Origin: Caldifarciminota bacterium UBA6260
Lineage (GTDB): Bacteria > Hydrothermota > 32-111
Reading direction: 5' to 3'
Length of the DNA: 64,000 nucleotides
Assembly: GCA_002441125.1 (NCBI GenBank)
Contig: DJVI01000020.1
Coordinates: 41,013 to 105,012 of the forward strand
A program made the translations under genes and the position numbers. Below are positions 1-9,588 of this stretch, in pieces (the stretch's first letter is position 1; each line of letters opens with the position of its first letter). The notes beneath the pieces are model-generated. The model did no database searches. It was not told the DNA's origin and saw nothing but the letters and a program-made list of their open reading frames with translations.

Positions 1-1652
1 TAAGTATCGTTGAATTTTTTAAAATGGTCTATGTCAAGAAGAGCGAGTGAAACTTTTTTTTCACTTCTTTCGGCATTTAAAAGTATCCTTGATAGTTCAT
101 CCTGAAAGAATCTATGGTTAAATATACCTGTCAAACCATCTTTGATGGCAAGGTCTTTTGTCTTCTGGTATAAAAATGATTTTTCAGAAGCGGTTTTAGA
201 TATATCGGAAATGAAATTTAAAAGGAAAATTTTTGCTGAGTCTATTGAAATTTTTTCTTCAGATATCAGAATTAAAAATATTTTCTTTTCCTCATCAAGA
301 AAAATAGGAATCGAAATCGCTGCATCAAAAAGACCTATATTATCACCTTCATAAAAAAGATGTATTGGAATTTCTCTATCTTTAAGGTTTGTTTTATAGA
401 ATACTTCATCTTTTAAAGATAAATAGAGAAAACTGTTCTCAGAAATATAGTCTGGTAAATTTTTGATGTTGGAATCTGTCATAACAATTTTTAAATTATC
501 CTTATTTATGGAAACAAGAAAGTAGTTTTTATAACTTATAAGCATTCTCAAAGATTCAGTTATAATTCTTATTATCTCCTCGAAATCGAAAGTTTTAGAA
601 AGTTTATGGGTTATATCGTTTAAAATTGAAATTACGGTAGCTTCAGTTTTTGCTTGTTGAGCATACTCTGCGAAATTTAGTATCATTCCAATCTGATCGG
701 AAAAAAGTTTTGTTGTCTGCATATCCTTATCTGTGAATTTCTCTTCATTCCCATCATCAACATATAAAACTCCAACACATTCTCCAGATTTTATAACAGG
801 CAAAGAAATTATAGATCTTATAACCGTATCATTTTTGTATAGAGATAATTTTGAAATATCACCTGTAAAAAAATTGTCTTTTATATTTTTTAGATCTGTA
901 ACAACAGAATAAAGAAAGTTTTCCCTGTTTGAAACGGTCTTTTTTAAATTTATCTCCTCTGAAGATATACCAGATTCTATGAAAAGGTGATCCTTATTTT
1001 TATTGTATAGAAAAAAAATAGCACTATTACAATTCAAAACTATTTTTAATGTTGAAAGAAGAGATATTATAGCTTCGTCTATACTGTTTAAAATCATCCT
1101 GTTTTTTTCATAATCATCATTTAGGATTTTTTCTTTTTCAAGCATGAAAGGTGAAACTTCTATAATTTTATTTTTTGATGTAATATTCTCATATCTTTCT
1201 TCAAGGTTCTTCTTTTTAGATTTTTCTTTACCTGTGAGAAAAAAAGATAATGTTGTTAGAAAGGTTATAAATATTGAAAATATTATTCTATCTTGATTGA
1301 AAAAAATCGTCCTTATCCATAGGAATATGGCGAATATAACAAAATAGAAAAAAACCTTTTTTCTTTCGTAATCCAAAATCTGAAGAACCGTTGAAAGGGA
1401 AAGTATTACAAAATAGACAAACCATCCATAATTTTGTTCAAGAAATGGCACAACAAATGTTATAGGGATTAAAAAAATGAGATGGTTTAAGTAAAAGAAG
1501 AATCTGATAAAATAGAGAGAAAGAAAGATTGAAAATATTACAGTTAAAATGAGTTGATATAAAAAATCGATTTTAAAATTGAAATTCACATTGAATATCA
1601 GCGATATTATGAAAATTATAAGTATTGAAACTGATAAGTTTAGGTTTTTCAT
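1..1652 (-). CDS. Membrane GAF-GGDEF protein, probable diguanylate cyclase (C-terminus beyond window)
   Basis: The reverse strand reads open from an ATG at 1652 to base 1, giving about 550 residues without a stop; the end lies outside the window. Residues 1-125 are strongly hydrophobic, consistent with four or five membrane segments. Two sensory regions resembling GAF domains follow (roughly 165-320 and 335-490; for example CVGVLYVDDG in the first). The GGDEF fold begins near residue 500 with DGLTGIFNHRFF and LLDIDHFKKFND, which is the family's metal- and nucleotide-binding beginning. The GGDEF signature itself is outside, so catalytic competence cannot be judged. Family knowledge: such proteins make cyclic di-GMP in response to a signal. 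It is transcribed divergently from dnaG and has a strong promoter 8 bases from its ATG. Confidence 0.85.
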   Translation of the reverse strand, partial: MKNLNLSVSILIIFIISLIFNVNFNFKIDFLYQLILTVIFSIFLSLYFIRFFFYLNHLIFLIPITFVVPFLEQNYGWFVYFVILSLSTVLQILDYERKKVFFYFVIFAIFLWIRTIFFNQDRIIFSIFITFLTTLSFFLTGKEKSKKKNLEERYENITSKNKIIEVSPFMLEKEKILNDDYEKNRMILNSIDEAIISLLSTLKIVLNCNSAIFFLYNKNKDHLFIESGISSEEINLKKTVSNRENFLYSVVTDLKNIKDNFFTGDISKLSLYKNDTVIRSIISLPVIKSGECVGVLYVDDGNEEKFTDKDMQTTKLFSDQIGMILNFAEYAQQAKTEATVISILNDITHKLSKTFDFEEIIRIITESLRMLISYKNYFLVSINKDNLKIVMTDSNIKNLPDYISENSFLYLSLKDEVFYKTNLKDREIPIHLFYEGDNIGLFDAAISIPIFLDEEKKIFLILISEEKISIDSAKIFLLNFISDISKTASEKSFLYQKTKDLAIKDGLTGIFNHRFFQDELSRILLNAERSEKKVSLALLDIDHFKKFNDT

Positions 1653-1660
1653 AAAAAATT

Positions 1661-1689
1661 ATTATATTATCAATACAACAAAGAGTCAA
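1661..1689 (-). promoter_or_regulatory. Sigma70-type promoter of the GGDEF gene
   Basis: On the reverse strand TTGACT (1689-1684) and TATAAT (1666-1661) are separated by 17 bases. Only 8 bases separate the -10 box from the ATG at 1652, and no Shine-Dalgarno sequence fits between, so a leaderless or nearly leaderless mRNA is inferred. Confidence 0.65.
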
Positions 1690-1697
1690 TTATAATA

Positions 1698-1725
1698 TTG
1701 ATTTTTAAAAAAATAACATTATATT
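1698..1725 (+). promoter_or_regulatory. Sigma70-type promoter of the dnaG-rpoD operon
   Basis: TTGATT (1698-1703), 16 bases, TATATT (1720-1725). The start codon of dnaG is 6 bases after the -10 box, so transcription should begin at or next to the A of the ATG. No ribosome binding site is visible. Confidence 0.55.
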
Positions 1726-1731
1726 AATTCT

Positions 1732-3432
1732 ATGTTCAACTATGAAGATCTGATTTTTAAAATTAAAGAGTTAAACCCTATAGATTCTGTTGTTTCAGAG
1801 TATGTTAAGTTGAAAAAAAGTGGTAAATCTTTAAAAGGTCTATGTCCTTTCCATTCTGAAAAAACTCCATCCTTTTTCGTCAATCCACAGGGAGGTTATT
1901 TTTACTGTTTTGGATGTGGAAAAGGTGGGGATGTTATAACATTCATTCAGTATATCGAAAATGTTGATTTTAAGGATGCTGTTGAAATACTTGCAAGAAA
2001 GAGTGGAATAGATGTAAAAAATTATATCAGCAATCAGGATAGAGGGATAGCTTCAATAATTTTTGAGGTGAACAAATTGGCTTGTGAAGTTTACCAGAAC
2101 AATTTAAAAAAGAATCAGAATGTTCTCTCTTACCTTGAAAAAAGGGGATTGAATAACGATGATATATTTTTGTTCATGCTTGGTTACGCTGATGGTGAAA
2201 GGACACTTTTAAAAAAGATAAATGAGAAAAAACTGAACATAGATGATTTTATAAAAGCGGGACTTGTAGTTAAAAATGATGATGGTAGGTATAGAGAGGT
2301 TTTTTACAACAGGATAATTTTCCCCATAGTATCAATAACAGGTAACATTATAGGATTCGGTGGAAGGGTTCTTGGAGATGAAACACCAAAATATGTTAAT
2401 ACTCAAAAGACACCTGTTTACACGAAAGGAGATTTCCTATATGGATTGAACCTTAGCAGGAAATATATATCAGAGGAAAACTATGCGATACTCGTTGAAG
2501 GTTATATGGATTTTATATCACTTTACAAAAGTGGTATAAAAAATGTCGTGGCACAGCTTGGAACAGCATGTACTGAAAATCAGGCAAGGATACTAAAAAA
2601 ATTTTGTGAAAAAGTAGTTATAATGTACGATTCAGATGATGCTGGGCAAAACGCAACTATGAGATCGATCCCTATACTTTTAAAGGAAGGGCTTATAGTT
2701 GAAGTATATAAAAATGAAAATTTCAAAGATCCTGATGAACTTGTAAAAACAAATCAAAATATGTCACAAGATTTTCTAAAAAAGGATTTTTATGATATTG
2801 TAAAATTCTCCTCTTTCTTTTTTTTCAAAAGGGAAAAAGATAAGATGCTTGCGAAAAAACATCTCTTGACATTCCTTTTAAATTCGATCAACGGTATACA
2901 AGATAATTCTTTGAAATTTTTATATAGGGATATTGTGAAAAAAGAACTTGGATTCGATGTAGATGTCCAGATAAATAAAGTTGACAGGAATACAAAACTG
3001 GAGAATGAGGAAACCCAATCCAACATTTATCTTGAAATAATATCTCTTATGCTTTCAAATAAGGATGCTTGTAAAACTTTTTGTTCTGAAATAGAGGAAG
3101 GTGATTTTCTCGATCTGAACCTTAAAGGTATTTTCGTATCTATATGTAATTCCTTAGATGAGAGGTGGGAAAACAGTGTTGACTTAATTTTAAAGAATGA
3201 TAAAATTTTTAATTTTAAGAGTAAAATAATTGAAAGGATGGAATATTTTTCTCAAAATCTGCCAGATGAGAAAAAAATTAAAGACATTCTTTCAATTTTA
3301 AAGAGGAAAAAATTAGAGAAAAAAATAAAAGAATTGGATACCCAATTAAAGAATTGCACTGATGATGAAGAAAAGGATAGGTTGCTCGAAATAAAAACTC
3401 TTCTTATAAGAAAACTTAAAGGGGGAAAATAA
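1732..3432 (+). CDS. dnaG: DNA primase DnaG
   Basis: Synthesises RNA primers for replication, working with the replicative helicase. The 566-residue protein has the usual order: a CHC2 zinc finger (C38, H41, C59, C62 in CPFH and YCFGCG), a primase core, and a TOPRIM domain with the acidic VEGYMD near residue 255 and YDSDDAGQ near 300. The C-terminal part (about 430-566) is lysine-rich and weakly conserved, as expected for the helicase-binding region. It opens a long plus-strand operon and its stop codon touches the rpoD ATG, the classical primase-sigma pairing, here without rpsU. The start codon has no Shine-Dalgarno sequence, and the promoter sits directly upstream. Confidence 0.97.
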   Translation: MFNYEDLIFKIKELNPIDSVVSEYVKLKKSGKSLKGLCPFHSEKTPSFFVNPQGGYFYCFGCGKGGDVITFIQYIENVDFKDAVEILARKSGIDVKNYISNQDRGIASIIFEVNKLACEVYQNNLKKNQNVLSYLEKRGLNNDDIFLFMLGYADGERTLLKKINEKKLNIDDFIKAGLVVKNDDGRYREVFYNRIIFPIVSITGNIIGFGGRVLGDETPKYVNTQKTPVYTKGDFLYGLNLSRKYISEENYAILVEGYMDFISLYKSGIKNVVAQLGTACTENQARILKKFCEKVVIMYDSDDAGQNATMRSIPILLKEGLIVEVYKNENFKDPDELVKTNQNMSQDFLKKDFYDIVKFSSFFFFKREKDKMLAKKHLLTFLLNSINGIQDNSLKFLYRDIVKKELGFDVDVQINKVDRNTKLENEETQSNIYLEIISLMLSNKDACKTFCSEIEEGDFLDLNLKGIFVSICNSLDERWENSVDLILKNDKIFNFKSKIIERMEYFSQNLPDEKKIKDILSILKRKKLEKKIKELDTQLKNCTDDEEKDRLLEIKTLLIRKLKGGK

Positions 3433-5166
3433 ATGGTAAAAAATTCCAAAAACTATGATCCTCTTGATGAGATTATTGAAATGATAGTTAAAGAGAGTTC
3501 AGCTGTTGGGGAACTATCATATCAAAAACTCAACGAACTACTTCCAGATGATTTCAGAGTTGATCTTATAGAGACACTTATAAAGAGGATGCAGAGTTTA
3601 GGTATAGTTCTTGTAGAGGATGAGACTGAAAAGGGAATCGGAGATAATTTTTCAAGAGGTGATGATGAGAAGAGGGAACCTGAAGAGGTAAGAAACGATG
3701 ATCCCATAAAAATGTATCTTAACGAGATGAAATCCATAGATCTTTTAACAAAAGATGAAGAAGTTGAGATCTCAAAATTGATAGAAGAGGGAAGAAGGGG
3801 TATACTGACAAACCTGTTTTCAATAGAAAAAACTTTTTCATATCTTGATGATTTCTTCAAAAAAGTTGTTGAGGATGGAGAATCGATAGATCAGTATTTT
3901 CACATAGAGGATCCAAGGATATCATCAGAACTTTCCCAGAAGAAAAAAATACAGAGGTTGAAATCTCTCTATGCTAAGGTTAAGGAGAGTTCAAAGAAGA
4001 TAAAAGAGTTGAAGAAAGGTTATTCTAAAATGAAAAAGGAGGATAAGGCTGTCGTTGACCAGAAGGTAGAAAAGGTTTTCAAGAATTTGATAGATTACAT
4101 TGAGGAACTTCAACTCAATCCACTATTTTTAAACAGGTATATACAGGAATACAGAGATATATCTAAACAGATAGATTTTGAAAAAGAAAAATTGAGAATG
4201 ATTGAAAAAAGATTCGATGCATCAATAGAGGATATTTTAAAGAATGCTAAAGGACAGGGAACTGTTCCTTTGAAATACAAAAGGAAAAATATAAAAAGAG
4301 AGGATTTTAAGAATGCTTCAGTTGAGATAGAGAGAATCCAACAGAAGATAAAAGATTACGAACAAAATTTGAAATGTGATTGTGATGAATTTTGCAAGAT
4401 AGTTAAAAATCTTGAAAGTTATGAGAAAAAACTGAACAGAGCGAAAGAAAGGATGATGGAATCTAATGTTAGACTTGTAATTTCAATAGCGAAAAGGTAC
4501 ACTAACAGGGGACTTGAATTTATGGATCTTATTCAGGAAGGTAATGTTGGACTTATGAAGGCTGTAGAAAAGTTCGATTATCAGAAAGGGTATAAGTTCA
4601 GTACATACGCTACTTGGTGGATAAGGCAATCCATAACAAGAGCGATAGCCGATCAGGCAAGAACTATAAGAGTCCCGGTTCATATGATTGAGGTTATGCA
4701 TAAGGTTGTAAAAGTAACAAGGAGTTTGATGCAGGAACTTGGAAGGGAACCATCAGAAGAGGAGATAGCAGAAAAATTGGATATGCCACTTGATAAGATA
4801 AAGAGTGTTTACAAGATAGCTCAGGAGACTATATCTTTGGATAAACCTATAGGTGATAGTGATGAATCAAAGTTCAGCGATGTTATTGAGGATGTTGATC
4901 AAAAATCTCCTCAACATCATGCTATGCTTTCAATGTTGAGAGAAAAACTTGACCTTGTTATTTCAGACCTTTCTCCAAGACAACAGACTGTTCTTAGATT
5001 GAGATTCGGTTTGCAGGATGATTATGAAAGGACACTTGAAGAGGTTGGTGAAATTTTGGATGTTACAAGGGAAAGGGTTAGGCAGATAGAGGCTAAAGCA
5101 CTTGAAAAACTCGCTCATAAAAATAGAGCAGATATGTTAAGACCATTTTTGGATATAGAATCATGA
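3433..5166 (+). CDS. rpoD: Primary RNA polymerase sigma factor (sigma70/RpoD)
   Basis: Housekeeping sigma factor that directs core polymerase to -35/-10 promoters. The 577 residues carry a region 1.1-like start, region 1.2 ([11 protein letters not shown] near residue 90), a charged non-conserved insert (about 120-330), region 2 with [15 protein letters not shown], region 2.3/2.4 with [10 protein letters not shown], region 3, and region 4 with a helix-turn-helix ending [17 protein letters not shown]. Regions 2 and 4 are those of a primary rather than an alternative sigma. The start is preceded by AGGGGGA inside the dnaG 3' end, so the two genes are probably translationally coupled. The promoters seen in the window (TTGACA, TATAAT) are the sites such a factor would read. 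Confidence 0.97.
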   Translation: MVKNSKNYDPLDEIIEMIVKESSAVGELSYQKLNELLPDDFRVDLIETLIKRMQSLGIVLVEDETEKGIGDNFSRGDDEKREPEEVRNDDPIKMYLNEMKSIDLLTKDEEVEISKLIEEGRRGILTNLFSIEKTFSYLDDFFKKVVEDGESIDQYFHIEDPRISSELSQKKKIQRLKSLYAKVKESSKKIKELKKGYSKMKKEDKAVVDQKVEKVFKNLIDYIEELQLNPLFLNRYIQEYRDISKQIDFEKEKLRMIEKRFDASIEDILKNAKGQGTVPLKYKRKNIKREDFKNASVEIERIQQKIKDYEQNLKCDCDEFCKIVKNLESYEKKLNRAKERMMESNVRLVISIAKRYTNRGLEFMDLIQEGNVGLMKAVEKFDYQKGYKFSTYATWWIRQSITRAIADQARTIRVPVHMIEVMHKVVKVTRSLMQELGREPSEEEIAEKLDMPLDKIKSVYKIAQETISLDKPIGDSDESKFSDVIEDVDQKSPQHHAMLSMLREKLDLVISDLSPRQQTVLRLRFGLQDDYERTLEEVGEILDVTRERVRQIEAKALEKLAHKNRADMLRPFLDIES

Positions 5167-6596
5167 AGATTTTATTCGAATCAAAAATTTTTGATGGAAG
5201 AGGTTTTAAAAATTTCCTACTCGTTGAAAATGGAAAAGTAGTCTCACTTCAACAGGAAAGAGTGAAAGACTATGATAAGTTTGTAGATCTTAAAGAAAGA
5301 TACATATATCCATCTTTTTTTGATTCCCACACACATCTTGTATGGTATGGACTCAACCTTTTAAGGTGCGATCTTAACGGGGTGGTTTCGGTAGGTGAAA
5401 TAATCGAAAGGATAGATGAATATTTGAAAGTTAACAGTGATACCAATTTTGTTATTGCTGAAGGGTATGATGAAACTAAATTTGAAAAAGAAGAAAAACT
5501 TAACAGAAAAATTTTAGATAGACATTTTAAAAATATTCCAATTGTTGTCAGAAGGGTTTGCGGTCATATAGCAGTTTTCAACAGTGAAGCTTTAAAATTT
5601 TTAAAAAGATCAAATTATATAGAAGATTTAAAAGGTGATGGAATTTTAAAAGAGGGTGTTGTTCTGAAATTGAATAAGATCTTTAAACCTTCAAAAGATG
5701 AACTTATAAAAGCGTTCAGAGTTGCACAGGAAAAATTCTTATCACTCGGTATAACTTCTATTTCTGATATGGCTACATTCGATTCTTTAGAGATATATAA
5801 AGGTATAGATACTATTTTGGATATATTTTTTTATTATCCTTGGGAAAATGAAAAAGAACTTACAGGTTGGTCAGATAGAAAAAAGATAAAGTTGAAAGGT
5901 TTAAAGGTCTTTACTGATGGTTCGATTGGTGCTTATACAGCAGCTCTTTACAATAATTACAAAAACGGACTGAAAGGAAAAATATTTATAAAGAAAAGTG
6001 ATTTCAAAAAAATAGTTTTAAAAGCGAAAGAAAAAGGTTACCAACTCGCTATACATTCTATTGGAGATAGGGCAACAGATTTTGTCCTTGAAAATCTTGA
6101 TGAACCGAAAGGTCACAGGATAGAACATTTTGAAATAGCATCAAAAGGTCAGATCAAAAAAGTTCAGGAAAAAGGAATATACCTTTCGATGCAACCAAAT
6201 TTTATTGGAAACTGGGCTTTGAAAGGGCAGATGTATGAAAAGAGGTTAAATAAAAAATATTTTGAATTCAACAATGTTTTTGGATACATTTTGAAGAAAA
6301 GGATACCTTTAGGTTTCGGTTCAGATTGTATGCCACCTTCTCCACTTTACGGTTTGAACTCTTTAAATATAGCTGAGTTCGAAGATCAAAGGATCCCTTT
6401 ATTAGATGGTTTTAGGTGTTACACAGAGGGAAGTGCTGAAATTGTTGGTGAAGAGAAAAGGTTGGGGAAATTATCAAAAGGGTTCAATGCGGATTTTATA
6501 GTTACAGATAAAAAGATAGATGATATTGGTGTAAAAATAGTTGAAACTTATAAAGAGGGAAAGGTTGTTTTTAAATTAAAAAAGGAGAGAGTATGA
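5163..6596 (+). CDS. Metal-dependent amidohydrolase, YtcJ-like
   Basis: A 477-residue member of the amidohydrolase superfamily (YtcJ-like, amidohydrolase 3 type). Metal-ligand motifs are visible: [11 protein letters not shown] near residue 57, [10 protein letters not shown] near 298, RIEHFE near 319 and [11 protein letters not shown] near 380. A short composite beta-sandwich surrounds the barrel at both ends (residues 1-50 and 420-477). Members hydrolyse amide, formamide or related C-N bonds; the substrate cannot be read from the sequence. It overlaps rpoD by 4 bases (ATGA) and is likewise coupled to the SPFH gene, so it is co-expressed with them, but I see no functional link to the sigma factor. 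Confidence 0.85.
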   Translation: MKILFESKIFDGRGFKNFLLVENGKVVSLQQERVKDYDKFVDLKERYIYPSFFDSHTHLVWYGLNLLRCDLNGVVSVGEIIERIDEYLKVNSDTNFVIAEGYDETKFEKEEKLNRKILDRHFKNIPIVVRRVCGHIAVFNSEALKFLKRSNYIEDLKGDGILKEGVVLKLNKIFKPSKDELIKAFRVAQEKFLSLGITSISDMATFDSLEIYKGIDTILDIFFYYPWENEKELTGWSDRKKIKLKGLKVFTDGSIGAYTAALYNNYKNGLKGKIFIKKSDFKKIVLKAKEKGYQLAIHSIGDRATDFVLENLDEPKGHRIEHFEIASKGQIKKVQEKGIYLSMQPNFIGNWALKGQMYEKRLNKKYFEFNNVFGYILKKRIPLGFGSDCMPPSPLYGLNSLNIAEFEDQRIPLLDGFRCYTEGSAEIVGEEKRLGKLSKGFNADFIVTDKKIDDIGVKIVETYKEGKVVFKLKKERV

Positions 6597-7498
6597 TACT
6601 TTTATGGTTTTTTATCATTATCGCTGTTGTAATATTTTTATCAAGGGCAGTAATAATAGTAAGGCAGGCAGAGGTTGTTATAGTTGAAAGGTTTGGTAAG
6701 TATAGATCAACTTTAAAAAGTGGAATACATGTAATAATACCTATAATAGATACGATTCGTCCCATAGCTTTTGGTTCAAGATATCTTATGAGAATAGATC
6801 TTAGAGAACAGGTTTTGGATTTCCCACCACAACCTGTTATTACAAAGGATAATGTTACGATGCAGATAGACACTGTTATATATTATCAGATAACCGAACC
6901 TTATAAAGCTATGTATGAGATAACCAACATAGTTTATGCTATTGAAAAGTTAACCATTACAACCCTAAGAAATGTTATAGGAGACCTTACACTTGATGAG
7001 ACATTGGTATCAAGAGCAAAGATAAACAGTGAACTTCAGGTTATACTTGACGACGCAACAAACAAATGGGGAGTAAAGGTTAACAGAGTTGAACTAAAAA
7101 ATATAAATCCACCTGATGAGATACAGGAAGCGATGACAAAACAGATGAAAGCTGAAAGGGAAAAGAGAGCTACGATACTTCTCGCTGAAGGTGAAAAACA
7201 GTCGAAAATTCTTATCGCTGAAGGTGAAAGAGAGAGTAAGATAAAAGTCGCTGAAGGTGAACAGCAGGCACAGATACTTGTTGCTTTGGGACAGGCTCAA
7301 GCGATTAAATCTGTTTTTCAAGCTATTCATGATGGAAAAGCAACAAACGATGTTATAACTTTAAAATATCTGGAAGCACTTGAAAAAATTTCTAACGGCA
7401 ACGGTTCAAAGATTTTTATCCCTTATGAAGCAACAGGAATTTTATCAACTTTAGGTAGTTTAAAAGAACTTTTTAAAGAAGATGGGAAAAAAGAATAA
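6593..7498 (+). CDS. SPFH/Band 7 (stomatin/QmcA-like) membrane protein
   Basis: 301 residues. An N-terminal hydrophobic anchor (about 2-20) is followed by the SPFH domain with VIVERFGKYRSTLKSG and the coiled region containing repeated AEGE units (about 190-240: LAEGEKQ, IAEGERE, VAEGEQQ). This is the paraslipin/stomatin architecture found in QmcA and HflK-like proteins. Family knowledge: these proteins form large ring oligomers on membranes and organise microdomains. A partner NfeD gene, often adjacent to stomatins, is not present here. The gene overlaps its neighbours by 4 and 17 bases within the dnaG operon. Confidence 0.9.
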   Translation: MILLWFFIIIAVVIFLSRAVIIVRQAEVVIVERFGKYRSTLKSGIHVIIPIIDTIRPIAFGSRYLMRIDLREQVLDFPPQPVITKDNVTMQIDTVIYYQITEPYKAMYEITNIVYAIEKLTITTLRNVIGDLTLDETLVSRAKINSELQVILDDATNKWGVKVNRVELKNINPPDEIQEAMTKQMKAEREKRATILLAEGEKQSKILIAEGERESKIKVAEGEQQAQILVALGQAQAIKSVFQAIHDGKATNDVITLKYLEALEKISNGNGSKIFIPYEATGILSTLGSLKELFKEDGKKE

Positions 7499-8327
7499 AA
7501 TATTTGATTTCATAAAACTTTTGAGGGTAAACAACTGTATAATAGGCGGCTTCGGTGTTTTTATATCATACCTTCTTGTAAGATTTCAATTTAATGAACC
7601 AAAATTGTATTTAGGTATACTTTCTGTTTTTTTTGTTATGGCAGGTGGAAACATTGTTAACGATCTTTTTGATCTTGAAACTGACAGGATAAACAAGCCT
7701 GAAAGACCTCTTATCAATTCAAGATTCAATATAAAATTTATAATTTTCACTTACCTTTTATTTTCTTTTCTTTCCATTTTTATATCTTTGTTCCTTTCCT
7801 TCAAATTGTTTTTAATTGTAATGTTTTCAACAGTAATACTGTTTTTCTATTCCTATAAACTGAAAAGGATACCATTTATTGGGAATTTTATAATATCTCT
7901 ACTTTCAGGGCTTTTGTTCATATTCGGTTCTGAGATAGCAGGGGATATTTCAAAAGGTATATTCCCTGCGATATTTGCTTTTCTTTTAACTCTTGGAAGG
8001 GAAATTCTAAAAGATATAGAGGATATAGATGGTGATAAATTTATAGGAAGAAGGACACTACCGATAGTTTTAGGAGAGGAGAACTCTCTTTTTTTGGCAA
8101 TCTTTGTTTTTTTCATTTTGATCATTCTAACATTCATACCTTACCTTATGGGTACATACAATGTGAAATATATGTTGATCTCATTTTTCGGAGTAGATAT
8201 AGTTCTTATGGTCCTCCTTCTGATATTTTATATTTACAATGACATAAAAACCAAAAGGCTTGTAAACACTCTTATAAAATATGATATGTTTGTTGGGCTT
8301 TTAGCTTTATTCTTTGGAGGAAAATGA
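7482..8327 (+). CDS. UbiA-family prenyltransferase, DGGGP synthase-like
   Basis: A polytopic 281-residue protein with about eight membrane segments and the two Asp-rich signatures of UbiA enzymes: NDLFDLETDRINKPERPL near residue 60 and REILKDIEDIDGDK near 170, the latter followed by GRRTLPIVLG. These sequences resemble archaeal (S)-2,3-di-O-geranylgeranylglyceryl phosphate synthase more than the quinone-pathway UbiA or heme O synthase; that comparison is from memory of the family. It would transfer a prenyl group from a polyprenyl diphosphate to a lipid acceptor in the membrane. It sits directly upstream of uppP, another prenyl-lipid gene. The start overlaps the SPFH gene by 17 bases; the acceptor remains an inference. 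Confidence 0.85.
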   Translation: MGKKNKIFDFIKLLRVNNCIIGGFGVFISYLLVRFQFNEPKLYLGILSVFFVMAGGNIVNDLFDLETDRINKPERPLINSRFNIKFIIFTYLLFSFLSIFISLFLSFKLFLIVMFSTVILFFYSYKLKRIPFIGNFIISLLSGLLFIFGSEIAGDISKGIFPAIFAFLLTLGREILKDIEDIDGDKFIGRRTLPIVLGEENSLFLAIFVFFILIILTFIPYLMGTYNVKYMLISFFGVDIVLMVLLLIFYIYNDIKTKRLVNTLIKYDMFVGLLALFFGGK

Positions 8328-9118
8328 AAAACATTTTTTATTATTCAATTATAGGTTTTGTTCAAGGTATAACGGAATTTTTACCTGTTTCATCATCTGG
8401 TCATATAGCGATATTAAAGAACATTTTTGGACTTGAAACAAAAAACCTTTTTTTTGAAACATCTTTACACCTTGGAACATTATTATCTTTGCTGGTATTT
8501 TTTAGAAAGGAGATTTTTAGTTTACTTAATGAAAGTTATATTGAATTAAAAGAGAAAAGGAAAGATAAGAAAAATGTAAATTTTATTTTACTTGTTTTGG
8601 TTGGGATAGTTCCCGCTGGTTTTGCAGGATTTTTTTTGGATGATGTTGTAAGTAAAATTTTTACAGATATACTCCTTATTGGCATATTTTATATTTTTCT
8701 TTCTTTTATAATTTTTTCTACAAAGTTCGCAAAAAATCAGGGAAAAGATGTAAATATTTTTGAATCTCTTGTTATAGGTATATTTCAGATATTTTCACTT
8801 TTACCTGGTATCTCAAGATCTGGAACAACTATTTCAACTGCACTCCATCTTGGTGTAGAACCAAAGAAAGCATCAGATTTTTCTTTCTTTATGGCAATGC
8901 CTATAATTTTGGGCTCATTTCTAAAAGAGTTTTTTGATTTAAAATCCTCTTTCGATTTTACCATTCTTTCTGGTGTGTTTGTTTCATTTTTAACTGGATA
9001 TTTCGCTTTGGTTTTACTTTATAAAATTTTGAAAAGTCAAAAATTTTATCTTTTTTCGATATACACATTTATTATTGGAATTTTACTTATATTATGGAAG
9101 ATAAAACTATTCTTCTGA
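8324..9118 (+). CDS. uppP: Undecaprenyl-diphosphatase UppP (BacA)
   Basis: Removes the terminal phosphate of undecaprenyl diphosphate to recycle the lipid carrier for peptidoglycan and glycan synthesis. The 264-residue membrane protein shows both family motifs: QGITEFLPVSSSGH near residue 14 and LLPGISRSGTT near 158, with the catalytic Glu, Ser and Arg in place. It overlaps the UbiA gene by 4 bases and the following phosphoesterase by 25. Its location beside a prenyltransferase and two cell-surface genes suggests a small envelope cluster inside the dnaG operon. Confidence 0.96.
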   Translation: MKNIFYYSIIGFVQGITEFLPVSSSGHIAILKNIFGLETKNLFFETSLHLGTLLSLLVFFRKEIFSLLNESYIELKEKRKDKKNVNFILLVLVGIVPAGFAGFFLDDVVSKIFTDILLIGIFYIFLSFIIFSTKFAKNQGKDVNIFESLVIGIFQIFSLLPGISRSGTTISTALHLGVEPKKASDFSFFMAMPIILGSFLKEFFDLKSSFDFTILSGVFVSFLTGYFALVLLYKILKSQKFYLFSIYTFIIGILLILWKIKLFF

Positions 9119-9588
9119 TTTCTGATACTCACAACGATTTGAAATCTTTTAGAATTTTAAGTGACAGATTTAAAGGGAAAAAGTTTTTGGCATCAATACA
9201 TCTTGGGGATGTTGTTGATTTTTCCAACCTTTCTATTTTAAGGGATATTTCTAATGAGTTCTATCTTGTAAAAGGTAATAACGATATACTTGATCTAAGC
9301 ACTTCAAAAATTTTAAGGGATCTTGATATATCTTTTTCAACTTCACCTTTCGAAATTTTTATAGAAAATTTTGGATACATTATACTGATGCATGAGCCAT
9401 TCTTTTTAAAGGATTATCTGCAAAAGGAACATCCAAGATACATTTTTTATGGACATACCCACAAAAAAGATTTAAAATTTGAAAATGGTAAAACTGTTGT
9501 AAATCCAGGTTCACTTTCATATTTTCTCTCAAAAGAAAAAACTTACGCTTTGATAGATGAAAAAGGAGTCAGGTTTGAAAAAGTTTAA
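9094..9588 (+). CDS. Metallophosphoesterase, YfcE/MJ0936 family
   Basis: A 164-residue calcineurin-like phosphoesterase with all metal-binding blocks: ISDTHND near residue 10, LGDVVD near 38, KGNNDI near 62, MHEP near 100 and YGHTHK near 119. Members are small cytosolic phosphodiesterases with a two-metal centre and broad in vitro activity; the physiological substrate is not predictable. The ATG lies 25 bases inside uppP. The gene ends 14 bases beyond the proposed start of the CapA gene. Confidence 0.9.
   Translation: MEDKTILLISDTHNDLKSFRILSDRFKGKKFLASIHLGDVVDFSNLSILRDISNEFYLVKGNNDILDLSTSKILRDLDISFSTSPFEIFIENFGYIILMHEPFFLKDYLQKEHPRYIFYGHTHKKDLKFENGKTVVNPGSLSYFLSKEKTYALIDEKGVRFEKV

Noticed and set aside
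7180..7270. Short tandem repeat at DNA level in the SPFH gene
   Set aside because: The repeats encode AEGE units normal for stomatin coiled coils.
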